A stretch of DNA of 64,000 nt, taken from positions 1 through 64,000 of the forward strand of contig CAIMSU010000298.1 in assembly GCA_903844155.1 (NCBI GenBank), written 5' to 3'. This stretch comes from an uncultured Pseudomonadota bacterium. Lineage in GTDB: Bacteria; Myxococcota_A; UBA796; SXON01. The notes under the pieces were generated by a model that did no database searches, was not told the origin of the DNA, and worked only from the letters and a program-made list of their open reading frames with translations. This document shows positions 40,966-49,739 of this stretch, piece after piece. The position numbers and the translations under genes were made by a program. How positions within the stretch are numbered: position 1 is the stretch's first letter; the number at the start of each line of letters is the position of its first letter.

Positions 40966-42003
40966 ATGACCCGTACCCTTTCCGTCCTCACGATCCTCGC
41001 GCTCGGCCTCACCGCCTGCGGCAACAAAGACACCAGCGACTCTGGCAGCGGCAACTCGGGCAACGGCGGCGATGCCTGCAGCGTCACCGTGAACAGCACG
41101 GTCCCTGCGAGCGGCTCCACCTCCGCGTACTACCGCGCCAACGTCGAGTTCGCGCTCTCCGACCCGGACAGCACAGCCACCATCACGACGGACATCGCCG
41201 GCCACCAGGGGACCAGCGCGGACGGCCTCACCGTCTCTTGGGTCCTCGACTCGCCGCTCACCCCGAACACCGCCTACACCGCGACCCTCGACTACTGCGG
41301 CGGCTCGGTGCCCTTGAGCTTCACCACGTCGGACCTCGGCACCCAGATCGGTGACCCCACCTCACTCATCGGCCGCACCTACGTCGTCGCGCTCGGCAAC
41401 GCGCGCATCACGCAGCCCGCGGGCATCGGCTCGGTGCTCTCCAGCTACCTCACGACCGACATCCTGATGGGCGTCAACGACCTCTCGGGCACCAGCCTCA
41501 CGCTGCTCGGCGCGGTCGCCCAGTCCGGCGTCACGCCTGACGTGCAGAACACCTGCGATCCGTCGATCCCGTTCCCGGTCGCCGACTTCTCCGCGCAGCC
41601 CTTCTTCACGGTCGGCCCCCAGACCACGACCCTCTCGGTCGCCGGCTACGACGTTGAGATCGACAACCTGCAGGTCACCGGCACGTTCGCCTCGGACGGC
41701 ACGTACTTCGACGGCGGCACGCTCTCCGGCACCATCGACACGCGCCCCCTCGCCCCGCTCATCGACAGCTCGGGCAACGAGGGCGCCATCTGCGACCTCG
41801 CGGTGAACTTCGGCGCCTCCTGCGAGCCCTGCCCCTCCGACGGCCAGCCCTACTGCCTCACCCTCGTCGCGGACCAGATCCTCGCCGAGCAGGTCGACGG
41901 CGTCTCGCTCGTCGAAGTCGGCGGCAAGAACTGCATGGACTGCATGGCCCCCACGGACACCACGGACCTCTCGGCCACCTGCACCGTCGACACCACGATG
42001 TAG
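40966..42003 (+). CDS. Lipoprotein with Ig-like N-terminal domain
   Basis: 345 residues from ATG 40966. Lipobox LGLTACGNKD, then a Ser/Gly/Asn linker. Residues ~40-130 have a Big-like strand pattern (VPASGSTSAYYRANVEFALS, LTPNTAYTATLDYCGG). The remainder is beta-rich with Cys pairs (GASCEPCPSDGQPYC, KNCMDCMAP) that suggest disulfides outside the cytoplasm. Function unknown. Strong promoter and good ribosome site suggest it is well expressed. Confidence 0.65.
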   Translation: MTRTLSVLTILALGLTACGNKDTSDSGSGNSGNGGDACSVTVNSTVPASGSTSAYYRANVEFALSDPDSTATITTDIAGHQGTSADGLTVSWVLDSPLTPNTAYTATLDYCGGSVPLSFTTSDLGTQIGDPTSLIGRTYVVALGNARITQPAGIGSVLSSYLTTDILMGVNDLSGTSLTLLGAVAQSGVTPDVQNTCDPSIPFPVADFSAQPFFTVGPQTTTLSVAGYDVEIDNLQVTGTFASDGTYFDGGTLSGTIDTRPLAPLIDSSGNEGAICDLAVNFGASCEPCPSDGQPYCLTLVADQILAEQVDGVSLVEVGGKNCMDCMAPTDTTDLSATCTVDTTM

Positions 42004-42093
42004 TCGCGGCGGCCCCGCGGGGCTGCACCCGAGCGCGTCTTTGCGGCTTCTTCTGGGGGCCGTGGGGGCGCGTTCTCCGTTTTCGTACGCGGC
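42004..42093. terminator. Possible terminator hairpin after lipoprotein gene
   Basis: GCGGCCCCGCGGGGCTGC is a compact GC stem shortly after the stop; no clean T-tract follows. Weak support. Confidence 0.3.
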
Positions 42094-42723
42094 CTACAAT
42101 GCCCCGGTCCCCTTCGCAGCGTCGATGACGCCGTTGACGACCTCGTCGCCATGCAGGATCCGCGCCCGGTCGCTCATCCAGGATGGCAGGTCGCCGCCGA
42201 TCTCGGTCTCCCAGGTGTAGCGGAAGCGGACGTGGCCGCCGCCGAGATCCCACGCGTCGTAGCCGCCGCCGGCGTGGGGCAGGCGGATGTCGCCGTTTGG
42301 CGACGGGGCGTTCGCGTCCTCGGCCGCGCGAAATCGGATGTGGAGGCTCCGCACGGTGCCGGGTGGATCGTCGCCGGTCACCTTGGTGAAGCGGGCGACG
42401 TAGTCGCGGTCGGAGAGGGGGGGCGGGTAGTCGACGTGGATCCACGCCGTGTCCGCGTCGAGGCGTTTGACGTGGTCGAGGTGGCCGAAGATCGCCGGGT
42501 AGCGTTCGACGTCTTCGATCGCGGTCACGACGCGATCGTAGGCGACGTCCGCCTCCACCTCCGCGTAGCACCAGGGCAGACCCTCAGCGTCATGCGTGCA
42601 GGTGATGAGGGGCTCGGACTGGATCGGCGCCCATCCGGAGCCTGGGAGGTCGGGCCACGCGGCGAGAGCCGAAGGCACCAGGAGGCGTTGGACGGCCAGG
42701 GCGAGGAGGACGAGGGAGGGCAT
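42094..42723 (-). CDS. Secreted START/SRPBCC-domain protein
   Basis: 209 residues from ATG 42723 with GGAGGCACCG before it. Cleavable signal peptide (MPSLVLLALAVQRLLVPSALA). VEADVAYDRVVTAIEDVERYP, HVDYPPPLSDRDYVARF and GHVRFRYTWETEIGGDLPSW match START-like polyketide-cyclase folds that bind lipids in a helix-grip pocket. Exported START proteins may carry lipid in the periplasm. Divergent from the Ser/Thr kinase gene. Confidence 0.75.
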   Translation of the reverse strand: MPSLVLLALAVQRLLVPSALAAWPDLPGSGWAPIQSEPLITCTHDAEGLPWCYAEVEADVAYDRVVTAIEDVERYPAIFGHLDHVKRLDADTAWIHVDYPPPLSDRDYVARFTKVTGDDPPGTVRSLHIRFRAAEDANAPSPNGDIRLPHAGGGYDAWDLGGGHVRFRYTWETEIGGDLPSWMSDRARILHGDEVVNGVIDAAKGTGAL

Positions 42724-42793
42724 CGGTGCCTCCTTAGCCCGTGGCGCCGGGCACTTCGTCCGTGCGGCTACGTGCCGTTCGGGCAAAGGCGCA

Positions 42794-44704
42794 ATAACTG
42801 GGGCACAGAAGGAATTTGCCGTTGACGTCGCACCCCCGCTCGCTGAAGGCCGCTACCGGCTGTTGAGGATCCTTGGCGAGGGCGGGATGGCGACGGTCTA
42901 CCGTGGCTTTGACGAGCGTCTTGAAGTCGAGCGGGCGATCAAGGTGCTGGCGCCGGCGTTGGCCGCGCGGGCCGACATCCGCAAGCGCTTCGAAACCGAA
43001 GCGCGCACCATGGCGAAGCTGCAGCACGCCAACATCGTGAGCGTTCAGGACGTCGGCACGGACGGCGATCGCGTCTACATGGTGATGGAGCTGGTGGAGA
43101 CGGGCAGCCTGATCGACCACCTCGATCGGCACGGCGCGATGCCGCCTCACGCCGCTTGCGACGCGATCATCGCGATCCTGCAGGGCCTGAACGCCGCGCA
43201 CAGCCGCGGGATCGTGCACCGCGACATCAAGCCCCACAACGTGCTCGTGACGCCCGATGGGCAGTTCAAGGTCGCGGACTTTGGCATCGCGCACGTCTCC
43301 GGGCCGGAGCGCTCGGCCACGCGCACGGGGATGGCGATGGGCACGCTGTCCTACATGGCGCCCGAGCAGCGAACCAACGCCAAGCAGGTGGACGGGCGGG
43401 CGGATCTGTACGCCGTCGCCGCCACGTTCTTCGCGCTGCTGACGAACAACGAGCCTTTTGAGCTGCACGCGGTCGATCACCAGGAGGAGATCTTCGCGGG
43501 GATCCCGGGTCCGCTCGTGGCTGTCATGAAGCGCGCGTCCAAGTTCCGCGCCGAGGACCGGTACCCGGACGCGGTGGCGATGATGACGGCGGTGCGGGAG
43601 GCCCGCGCCATGATCGGGCCGGACGGCGCCGTGCTCGACGGGCAGATGCCGGCCCCGAACCCCACGCTCTCGGCGATCACGGGGCAGGGGACTGCGCCGG
43701 TGCCGCCAACGCTCACCCCGCCGACCCCCGTTCCGGGTGCGCCCGCCCGCCCGATGCTCCGTACCGCTTCGGTGCCCGGCGGCGACACGTTCCAGGCCGA
43801 CGAGTTCGAGGATGTCGAGCCGCCCGCCGCCGCCGCTCGGCCCGCGGCAGGGCCCGGCACGTGGATCCCAGACTCACCGCCGACTCCGAGCGCCTCCGGC
43901 CGCCCGATGGAATCGCCCGTCTCTGCAGGATCGCAGGGGGCGGTCGCCTCGGCCGTCCTCGCGCCCGTCGCCCCGCCCGTCGCCCCAGCCCGCCCCGAGC
44001 CTCGCACAGCAACAGCCGGCGATGGCAGCACGCTCTCCCCCTCGGCCGGCACGCGTCGGGATGACCCGTCGATGATCGAGGAACCGCGGGCATCGCGGGT
44101 GAGCCCGGTGGTGATCGGGGTCGGCGTTGCCGGCCTCGTCGGCGTGATCGCGGTGGTGGGCATTGCGCTCTGGGGCGGCTCCGGCGGAGCGACTCCCTCC
44201 GCCGTGGAGCCCGTCGCTACGGCCCCGGCCGCCACGGACGGCTCAGTCGTCGCCTCGCCCGAGCCCCCCGCCGCGCCCGTCGCCGCACCGGTGTCGTCGG
44301 CGCCTCCGGCTGCTGCGCCCGTCGCCCCCGCGCCCGTCGCCCCGCCGCCCGCTGCTGCCAAGCCAGCGTCCACCGCGACGACCACGGCGTCAAAGTGGCC
44401 AAAGGCCGAGGTCGAAAAGATCCCGGTTGTGGCGCTGCCGGTCGCCGCCCAGCCTGTCGCCGCGCCGTCAGCCCCGGTTGCGTCGCAATTGCTCACGGTG
44501 AACGTGATCCCGTACGCGACGGTGTCGGTCGACGGCAAGGCCCAGCCGCCGGGGGCATGGACGGGGACGGTCACGGTCGGGCCGCACCACGTCGTCATGA
44601 CGACCGCAGACGGTCAGACCAAGGCGCTGGACGTGACGGTCAACGCCATGGCGCCAAAGCACTTCTGCTGGGAATTTTCGAAGGAGTCTGAATGTTCGCA
44701 TTGA
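42794..44704 (+). CDS. Ser/Thr protein kinase with TM segment and PEGA-like tail
   Basis: About 630 residues. Kinase lobe: RYRLLRILGEGGMATVYRGF glycine loop, AIKVL Lys, HRDIKPHNVL, DFGIAH, APEQ. A Pro/Ala linker leads to one transmembrane helix (VVIGVGVAGLVGVIAVVGIA), then a repeat-rich linker and a PEGA-like external domain (VNVIPYATVSVDGKAQPPG). No ATG, GTG or TTG precedes the conserved lobe in frame: codons run open but contain only ATA (42794), then CTG 42860 and TTG 42863 inside the conserved strand. The start is therefore unresolved; coordinates use ATA. Overlaps the next gene by 13 nt. Confidence 0.82.
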   Translation: MTGAQKEFAVDVAPPLAEGRYRLLRILGEGGMATVYRGFDERLEVERAIKVLAPALAARADIRKRFETEARTMAKLQHANIVSVQDVGTDGDRVYMVMELVETGSLIDHLDRHGAMPPHAACDAIIAILQGLNAAHSRGIVHRDIKPHNVLVTPDGQFKVADFGIAHVSGPERSATRTGMAMGTLSYMAPEQRTNAKQVDGRADLYAVAATFFALLTNNEPFELHAVDHQEEIFAGIPGPLVAVMKRASKFRAEDRYPDAVAMMTAVREARAMIGPDGAVLDGQMPAPNPTLSAITGQGTAPVPPTLTPPTPVPGAPARPMLRTASVPGGDTFQADEFEDVEPPAAAARPAAGPGTWIPDSPPTPSASGRPMESPVSAGSQGAVASAVLAPVAPPVAPARPEPRTATAGDGSTLSPSAGTRRDDPSMIEEPRASRVSPVVIGVGVAGLVGVIAVVGIALWGGSGGATPSAVEPVATAPAATDGSVVASPEPPAAPVAAPVSSAPPAAAPVAPAPVAPPPAAAKPASTATTTASKWPKAEVEKIPVVALPVAAQPVAAPSAPVASQLLTVNVIPYATVSVDGKAQPPGAWTGTVTVGPHHVVMTTADGQTKALDVTVNAMAPKHFCWEFSKESECSH

Positions 44705-46044
44705 TCTCCCTGGCTTTCGCGGTGGACACGGTCGTCTACCCGGGCGGGAATCCGGCCGAGGCGCAGAAGCGGGTCGAAGCTGCCACCGGCGCGGCGGCCA
44801 CCGACCTGCGCGCAGTGAGCGTCGCCGAGCTGATGAAGGGCCACGCGCCGACGGGCCTGACCGGCGCTCACGTGCAGGTGTGCAGCGGTACGCCCACCTC
44901 CAGCGACGCGATGAAGACAGGCCTCACGCGAGCAGAGGGCTCGGTCAAGTACGTCGAGTACGTGTCCGCGCGCGCCGCTCTCGACGAAGCGATCAAGGAT
45001 CTCGACTGCCTCCAGGGCGCCGTCGATCCGGCGTTGGCCTCGAGAGCGTTCTACCTGCGCGGCATCGTGAACGCGGCCGACGGTGATCAAGCAGCCTCCA
45101 GGGCGGATTTTCGACGAGCACGGCTGTTCGCGCCCGCGATGGCGTGGGACTCCAATTTTGCGCCGAGCCTGGAGCCCAACTTCGACGCCATCGCCAGCGA
45201 GATGAAGTCGGCCCGCCCCGTCACGCTCTCGGTGCTCCCGGCGCCTGCGGACGGCACGTTCCTCCTCGACGGCCAGCCTGCGCACTTGATCAACGGCGCG
45301 GTCGGCATCGCCGATGGTGAGCACTACGTGCAGCTCACCGGCGCAGCGCCGGTCACGCTCACCCTGAACGTCGACAGCAACTCCTCGCCCACCATCGTGA
45401 TCCCCAGCGCCGTCGGCCCGGAGGTGCTCGACTGGGCCAGCGACAGCGAGAAGCGCGGCGCGCTGACCGCCGTCCTGGTGAGCGCGCTCGGCACAGACGG
45501 CGTGGTCTACGTGGTCAACCCGGAGGTCGTCTGGCGGGTGAAGCTCGGCGGCGCAGCGTGGGACCTCGTGACGACCAAGGGCGAGGGAGTGGCGACCGCG
45601 CCTGCAGCCGGCAAGACGCCCACGAAGCCACCGGCTGCCGTGAAGGCGCCTGCGGCTGTCGCCCCGCCGACCCCGGTCGTCAAGCCCGCTCCCGCCCCCG
45701 TCGTAGCGCCTGTCCCCGCGCCCGCCGCCGCGCCCGCCCCGCTGCCGACCACGTCCGCGAGCGTGCCATCGCCCCGCAAGCACAGCGCTGCCGGCCCCGT
45801 CCTGATGGTGATCGGCGGCGCGATGGGCGTCGGCGGCGGGATCGTCGGCATCCTCGGCCAGGAGAAGATCGACACCGCCGCCGCGACCGCCAAGAGCTAT
45901 GGGACCGGGCGAACGCAGGCCGAGACGGACGCCTTCAACCTGGCCGCTGGCAAGGGCCAGACTGAGGCCCTGCTCGGGTTCATCCCCGCTGGGGTCGGCG
46001 CCGCGCTGCTCGCGACCGGCGTCGTGGTCACCGTCAAGTTCTGA
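44692..46044 (+). CDS. Kinase-linked secreted TPR/PEGA-like membrane protein
   Basis: 450 residues. Signal peptide MFALISLAFA. A TPR-like helical domain (residues ~60-150: RAALDEAIKDLDCLQGAVDP, ADFRRARLFAPA), a beta domain (FLLDGQPAHLINGAVGIADG, PEGA-like), a ~70-residue Pro/Ala/Val linker, and two C-terminal hydrophobic segments (GPVLMVIGGAMGVGGGIVGI, LGFIPAGVGAALLATGVVV). Same architecture as the gene at 51122, which also adjoins a kinase. Likely an envelope partner of the kinase; function unknown. Confidence 0.65.
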   Translation: MFALISLAFAVDTVVYPGGNPAEAQKRVEAATGAAATDLRAVSVAELMKGHAPTGLTGAHVQVCSGTPTSSDAMKTGLTRAEGSVKYVEYVSARAALDEAIKDLDCLQGAVDPALASRAFYLRGIVNAADGDQAASRADFRRARLFAPAMAWDSNFAPSLEPNFDAIASEMKSARPVTLSVLPAPADGTFLLDGQPAHLINGAVGIADGEHYVQLTGAAPVTLTLNVDSNSSPTIVIPSAVGPEVLDWASDSEKRGALTAVLVSALGTDGVVYVVNPEVVWRVKLGGAAWDLVTTKGEGVATAPAAGKTPTKPPAAVKAPAAVAPPTPVVKPAPAPVVAPVPAPAAAPAPLPTTSASVPSPRKHSAAGPVLMVIGGAMGVGGGIVGILGQEKIDTAAATAKSYGTGRTQAETDAFNLAAGKGQTEALLGFIPAGVGAALLATGVVVTVKF

Positions 46045-46086
46045 CGGCGGTCGGCTCCGGGCTGGATTCGGCGCTGCCGAGGCCGA

Positions 46087-47160
46087 TTACGGCGCCGCGC
46101 TCACGCTCGCAAGCCACACGTCGCCCATCATCGCGATCTGCTGCATCGTCGTGTAGCCGGCAACGCTCACGTTGTGGATGCCGCTGCCAAACGTGAGCAC
46201 GTACAGGTTCATCTTGCTGGAATCGCTGACGAAGCTGGAGGACAGCATCACCGCCGGGTCGTCGGGCGAGGGGTAGACGCGCGCGTCGTCGCCAATCACG
46301 ACCTGCGTGGAGTCGCCCATGCGATCCCAGGACAGGCCGCCGTCGCCGGAGTGCTGGAAGGTGCGCGTGCCATCGGAGCCGTCCGTGATCGCGTAGATGA
46401 CGTTGGGATCGGCCGGCGAGAGGCCTACGCGGACGCCCGCGACCGGGCCGCTCTCGATGCCGTAGAGGGTGCTGCTCACGTCGTCCCAGGTGGTGCCGCC
46501 CGTGTGGCTCGTCTGCACGCCGCCCTCGCCCGCGATCGCGACCTGGTCGAGGTTTGCGGGGTTGACGCTGCCTGCGACCGCGGTGAACGGCAGGCTCCCG
46601 GCAATGGCCCAGGTGGCGCCGGAGTCGTCGGAAGTCGCCACGCCGGCCGCCTCAACGCCCCGGATCCGGCCCGTGCTCACATCGATGGTGGGCGGGTCGA
46701 CGAAGGGCTGGAGGGTGTCAAAGGGCGTCCAGCTTCCGCCGACGTCGTCCGACCACGCCCCGGCGCTGGAGGCCCGGTCAAACGCGTAGACCCGGTCGCC
46801 CGCAGCGACGAGCGCCCAGTCGCCAGTCGCGGGCAGGTTGCCGGTGTCGCTCCAGTTGCAGCCCGTGTCCACCGAGCTCATGACCTGCCCGCCGTAGACG
46901 GCGATCATGCCGGTTGCACCAGCCACAGGTCCGGCCACGCCGGTGGTCTTCGTGCTCGTGGACGGCGCTTCGGTTGGGGCGTGGAGGTCGTCCCCGCCGC
47001 TCTGGTAGCGCAGGACGCCGCCGTGCGAGCCGCGCACCCGCCCGCAGATGCCGGCGGTGTCGCTGTCAAACGAGTGGGTGAGGTCGGTGGACTTGCCGGT
47101 GCAGCCGGCCGAGAGGGCGAGCGGCAGGGCGACGAGGAGGGGCCTGGCGAAGGAGCGCAT
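46087..47160 (-). CDS. BNR/Asp-box beta-propeller lipoprotein
   Basis: 357 residues. Lipobox LALSAGCTGK. Repeated Asp-box-like turns (SDDSGATWAIAGSL, SHTGGTTWDDVSSTL, SGDGGLSWDRMGDS, DDVGGSWTPF) identify a sialidase/VPS10-type propeller. No sialidase catalytic residues were noted. Probably a surface-exposed binding protein. Confidence 0.75.
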   Translation of the reverse strand: MRSFARPLLVALPLALSAGCTGKSTDLTHSFDSDTAGICGRVRGSHGGVLRYQSGGDDLHAPTEAPSTSTKTTGVAGPVAGATGMIAVYGGQVMSSVDTGCNWSDTGNLPATGDWALVAAGDRVYAFDRASSAGAWSDDVGGSWTPFDTLQPFVDPPTIDVSTGRIRGVEAAGVATSDDSGATWAIAGSLPFTAVAGSVNPANLDQVAIAGEGGVQTSHTGGTTWDDVSSTLYGIESGPVAGVRVGLSPADPNVIYAITDGSDGTRTFQHSGDGGLSWDRMGDSTQVVIGDDARVYPSPDDPAVMLSSSFVSDSSKMNLYVLTFGSGIHNVSVAGYTTMQQIAMMGDVWLASVSAAP

Positions 47161-47217
47161 ACGGGCGGGCTAACCTGCTCGCCATGGAGGGCGCGGACGG
47201 CCGGTTAGAACCCTCCA

Positions 47218-48756
47218 ATGCACCCCGTCCCCAACTCCCCCGAGGAGCGCGTCGCCTTCCACAAGCTCCAGGATCACCTCCCTGACGTGTTCCGGCGCGT
47301 GACGACCGACAGGCGCCAGCCCCAGACCGTCGTCGTCGTCCCCAGCCTCTCGCTCGACGCCCAGGAGCTCGCGAAGGTGACCGGCGTCCACCACTACGAA
47401 GAGCGCATGCTCTACATGCTTATGCTGCTTCGACGCCCAAAAACGCGCGTCATCTTCGTCACCAGCCAGGCCATCGACCCCATCATCATCGACTATTTCC
47501 TGCACCTGCTCTCCGGCGTGCCGAGCTCGCACGCGCGCGAGCGCCTCTTCCTGTTCCATTGTTCAGACGCCTCAAAGCTCCCGCTCACCCAGAAAATCCT
47601 CGCCCGTCCCCGCCTGATCGAGCGCATCAAGGCCTCCGTCGCCGACTACGACAACGCGCACCTCGTCTGCTTCAACACCTCCCCGGCTGAGCGCACCCTC
47701 GCCGTCCAGCTCGGCATGCCGCTCTACGCCAACGACCCCGACCTGGACCACCTCGGCACCAAGTCCGGCTGCCGAAAAGTATTCCGCGAAGCTGGCGTCC
47801 TCTTCCCGGAAGGCTTTGAGGATCTCCGCGACGGCAACGACATCACCGAGGCCCTCGCGCGGTTGAAGGAGTCGGACCCGAAGATGAAGCGCGCCGTCGT
47901 GAAGCTCAACCACGGTTTTTCCGGCGAAGGAAACGCGCTTTTCTACTTCGACGGCCCCCACGCGGGCGACGGCCTGGGCGACCGCACTGGCCGCTCGATG
48001 CGCCGCTGGATCGCGTCGCGCCTTCCAAACTTGAGGTTCGAGGCGCCGAACGAGCACTGGGAGCGCTTCCACGAGAAGTACAAGGAGATGCGCGGGGTGG
48101 TCGAGGCGTTCGTTGAGGGCGAGGTCAAGCGCAGCCCCTCGTCCCAGAACCGGGTGAACGCAGTCGGCGAGGCGATGCCGATCTCGACACACGACCAGGT
48201 GTTGGGAGGGCCAAGCGGGCAGGTGTTCCTCGGCTGCACGTTCCCCGCGGACGACGCGTACCGCATCGAGATCCAGAACTACGGGTTGGACGTGGCGAAG
48301 GTGCTGGCGTCCAAGGGCGTGCTCGGGCGGTTTGCGACAGACTTCGTGTCGGTGTGCGAGGAGGGGGTCTGGAAGCACCACGCGATCGAGGTGAACCTGC
48401 GAAAGGGTGGAACAACCCACCCCTTCTTGACGCTCCGCTTCCTGACAGACGGCACCTACGACGCCGAGACGGGCCTCTTCCATAGCCAATCCGGCCGAGA
48501 AAAGTACTACTACGCCTCCGACTCCGTCCACTCGGACCACTACAAGGGCATCGGCCCCGCAGACCTCGTCGACATCGCCGTCAACGAGGAATTGCACTTC
48601 CACTCCACCACCGAACGCGGGGTCGTCTTCCACCTCATTGGCGCACTGTCCGAGTTCGGCAAGCTCGGCATGGTCTGTATTGGCGACAATCATCGCCAGG
48701 CCGAGTTCCTCTACCGGAAGACGCGCGGGGTGCTGGATAGTGTGACGAGGAAGTGA
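47218..48756 (+). CDS. PGM1-related peptide ligase (ATP-grasp)
   Basis: 512 residues. The pre-ATP-grasp domain (TVVVVPSLSLDAQELAKVTG, HYEERMLYMLMLLRRPKTRV) and the ATP-binding strand RAVVKLNHGFSGEGNALF match the pheganomycin PGM1-related peptide-ligase family. The metal site lies in HHAIEVNLRKGGTTHPFLTL. PGM1 joins a nonproteinogenic amino acid to a ribosomal peptide; the acceptor here is unknown and no precursor peptide gene was seen. Followed by a membrane protein through a GTGA overlap. Confidence 0.75.
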   Translation: MHPVPNSPEERVAFHKLQDHLPDVFRRVTTDRRQPQTVVVVPSLSLDAQELAKVTGVHHYEERMLYMLMLLRRPKTRVIFVTSQAIDPIIIDYFLHLLSGVPSSHARERLFLFHCSDASKLPLTQKILARPRLIERIKASVADYDNAHLVCFNTSPAERTLAVQLGMPLYANDPDLDHLGTKSGCRKVFREAGVLFPEGFEDLRDGNDITEALARLKESDPKMKRAVVKLNHGFSGEGNALFYFDGPHAGDGLGDRTGRSMRRWIASRLPNLRFEAPNEHWERFHEKYKEMRGVVEAFVEGEVKRSPSSQNRVNAVGEAMPISTHDQVLGGPSGQVFLGCTFPADDAYRIEIQNYGLDVAKVLASKGVLGRFATDFVSVCEEGVWKHHAIEVNLRKGGTTHPFLTLRFLTDGTYDAETGLFHSQSGREKYYYASDSVHSDHYKGIGPADLVDIAVNEELHFHSTTERGVVFHLIGALSEFGKLGMVCIGDNHRQAEFLYRKTRGVLDSVTRK

Positions 48757-49337
48757 TCGGCTGGGACGCCGTCGGTGGCCTAAGCGCCGGGGGGTTTTCG
48801 ATCGGGTTCTTGCTTGGCCGGGTTGGGCGGCGAGGGGTGCTCGCCGGTGTAGTGACCACGTTGATCCTGCTCTACCTTCCGACGTCGGTGTGCCTCGGAC
48901 CTCCGGGCTGGATGCACCCTTTTGTCAACGCGCGCCAGTATTTTCCGTTCATCGTGATCGACTCGGGCTGCTTCGGATTTTGCGGGGGCGTCGTGAGCGG
49001 CTACGCGAATCCTTCCAGGGCGCGGGTGTTGATCTACCCGGCGTTGGTAGGGGTGTTCGCGCTGCTCTGCGCTGCCGCTGAGCTGCAAAGCGCCGTGCAC
49101 GACCACGCGTGGCAACCGGTGCACGACGACGGCTGGTATCTATGCCATGACGACCCCCTCCCAACCCAAGCCGAAGGCCCCGGCTGGGTCGGCGGCGATA
49201 CCGACGCCTGGGGCCACGTCCTCGTCTACACCCTCGCGGCCGACGGAAAAAGCGCCACCCTCGCCAGCAACGGGCCCGACGGTCAGCCCGGCACGGCCGA
49301 CGACCTGGTCTGGGAGGCGCCGCGCGATTGTGACTGA
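48753..49337 (+). CDS. Membrane protein with GspG-like C-terminal segment
   Basis: 194 residues from GTG 48753. Three hydrophobic segments in residues 1-115 (AGGFSIGFLLGRVG, VLAGVVTTLILLYLPT, FPFIVIDSGCFGFCGGVVSG, VLIYPALVGVFALLCAAAEL). The last ~40 residues (TDAWGHVLVYTLAADGKSAT, then SNGPDGQPGTADDLVW) match the calcium-binding C-terminus of major pseudopilin GspG, without the rest of a pseudopilin. An unusual combination, coupled to the PGM1-like ligase. Function unknown. Confidence 0.6.
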   Translation: MIGWDAVGGLSAGGFSIGFLLGRVGRRGVLAGVVTTLILLYLPTSVCLGPPGWMHPFVNARQYFPFIVIDSGCFGFCGGVVSGYANPSRARVLIYPALVGVFALLCAAAELQSAVHDHAWQPVHDDGWYLCHDDPLPTQAEGPGWVGGDTDAWGHVLVYTLAADGKSATLASNGPDGQPGTADDLVWEAPRDCD

Positions 49338-49739
49338 CGCGCGCGGGGGCCCCATGGTGCCTCTTTTGGCGCCCTTTCGGACTCATGGTGTTCGGTTTGG
49401 CGCGCCCCCCGCTCGCTCGCCCGCTTCGTCGCACCACCGGGCCGAACGACCTCCACCCTCCCACCAGCCAACGCCGATTTTTCCGTGCCCCGTCCGGACG
49501 CGAGCCGTGGGGGCAGCCCGCGCCGCGCCTCCGGACCTCCGCGCCCCCGCTGACGCGCCAAGATCCGCACCTTGACTCGCGGGTCGCGCCAAAAAGCACC
49601 CCATGACCCCTCCCGCGCGCCCAACCACCCCCCGCTCGGGTCCTCTCGCATCCTTTGGGCGGCTCGGTCGGCCCTTCGCCGATCCAGACGAAGACCGTGG
49701 AACGCCGCGTTGCCCCCACGCCGTTCCCGGGCGTGTCGT
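49338..49739. repeat. Gene-free region with three related 21-mers, two direct and one inverted
   Basis: No convincing gene. CATGGTGCCTCTTTTGGCGC (49353), CATGGTGTTCGGTTTGGCGC (49384) and, on the other strand, CATGGGGTGCTTTTTGGCGC (49585-49605) are variants of one sequence. The last two delimit about 220 nt like terminal inverted repeats of a small non-coding element. No transposase or target duplication is visible. Confidence 0.5.
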
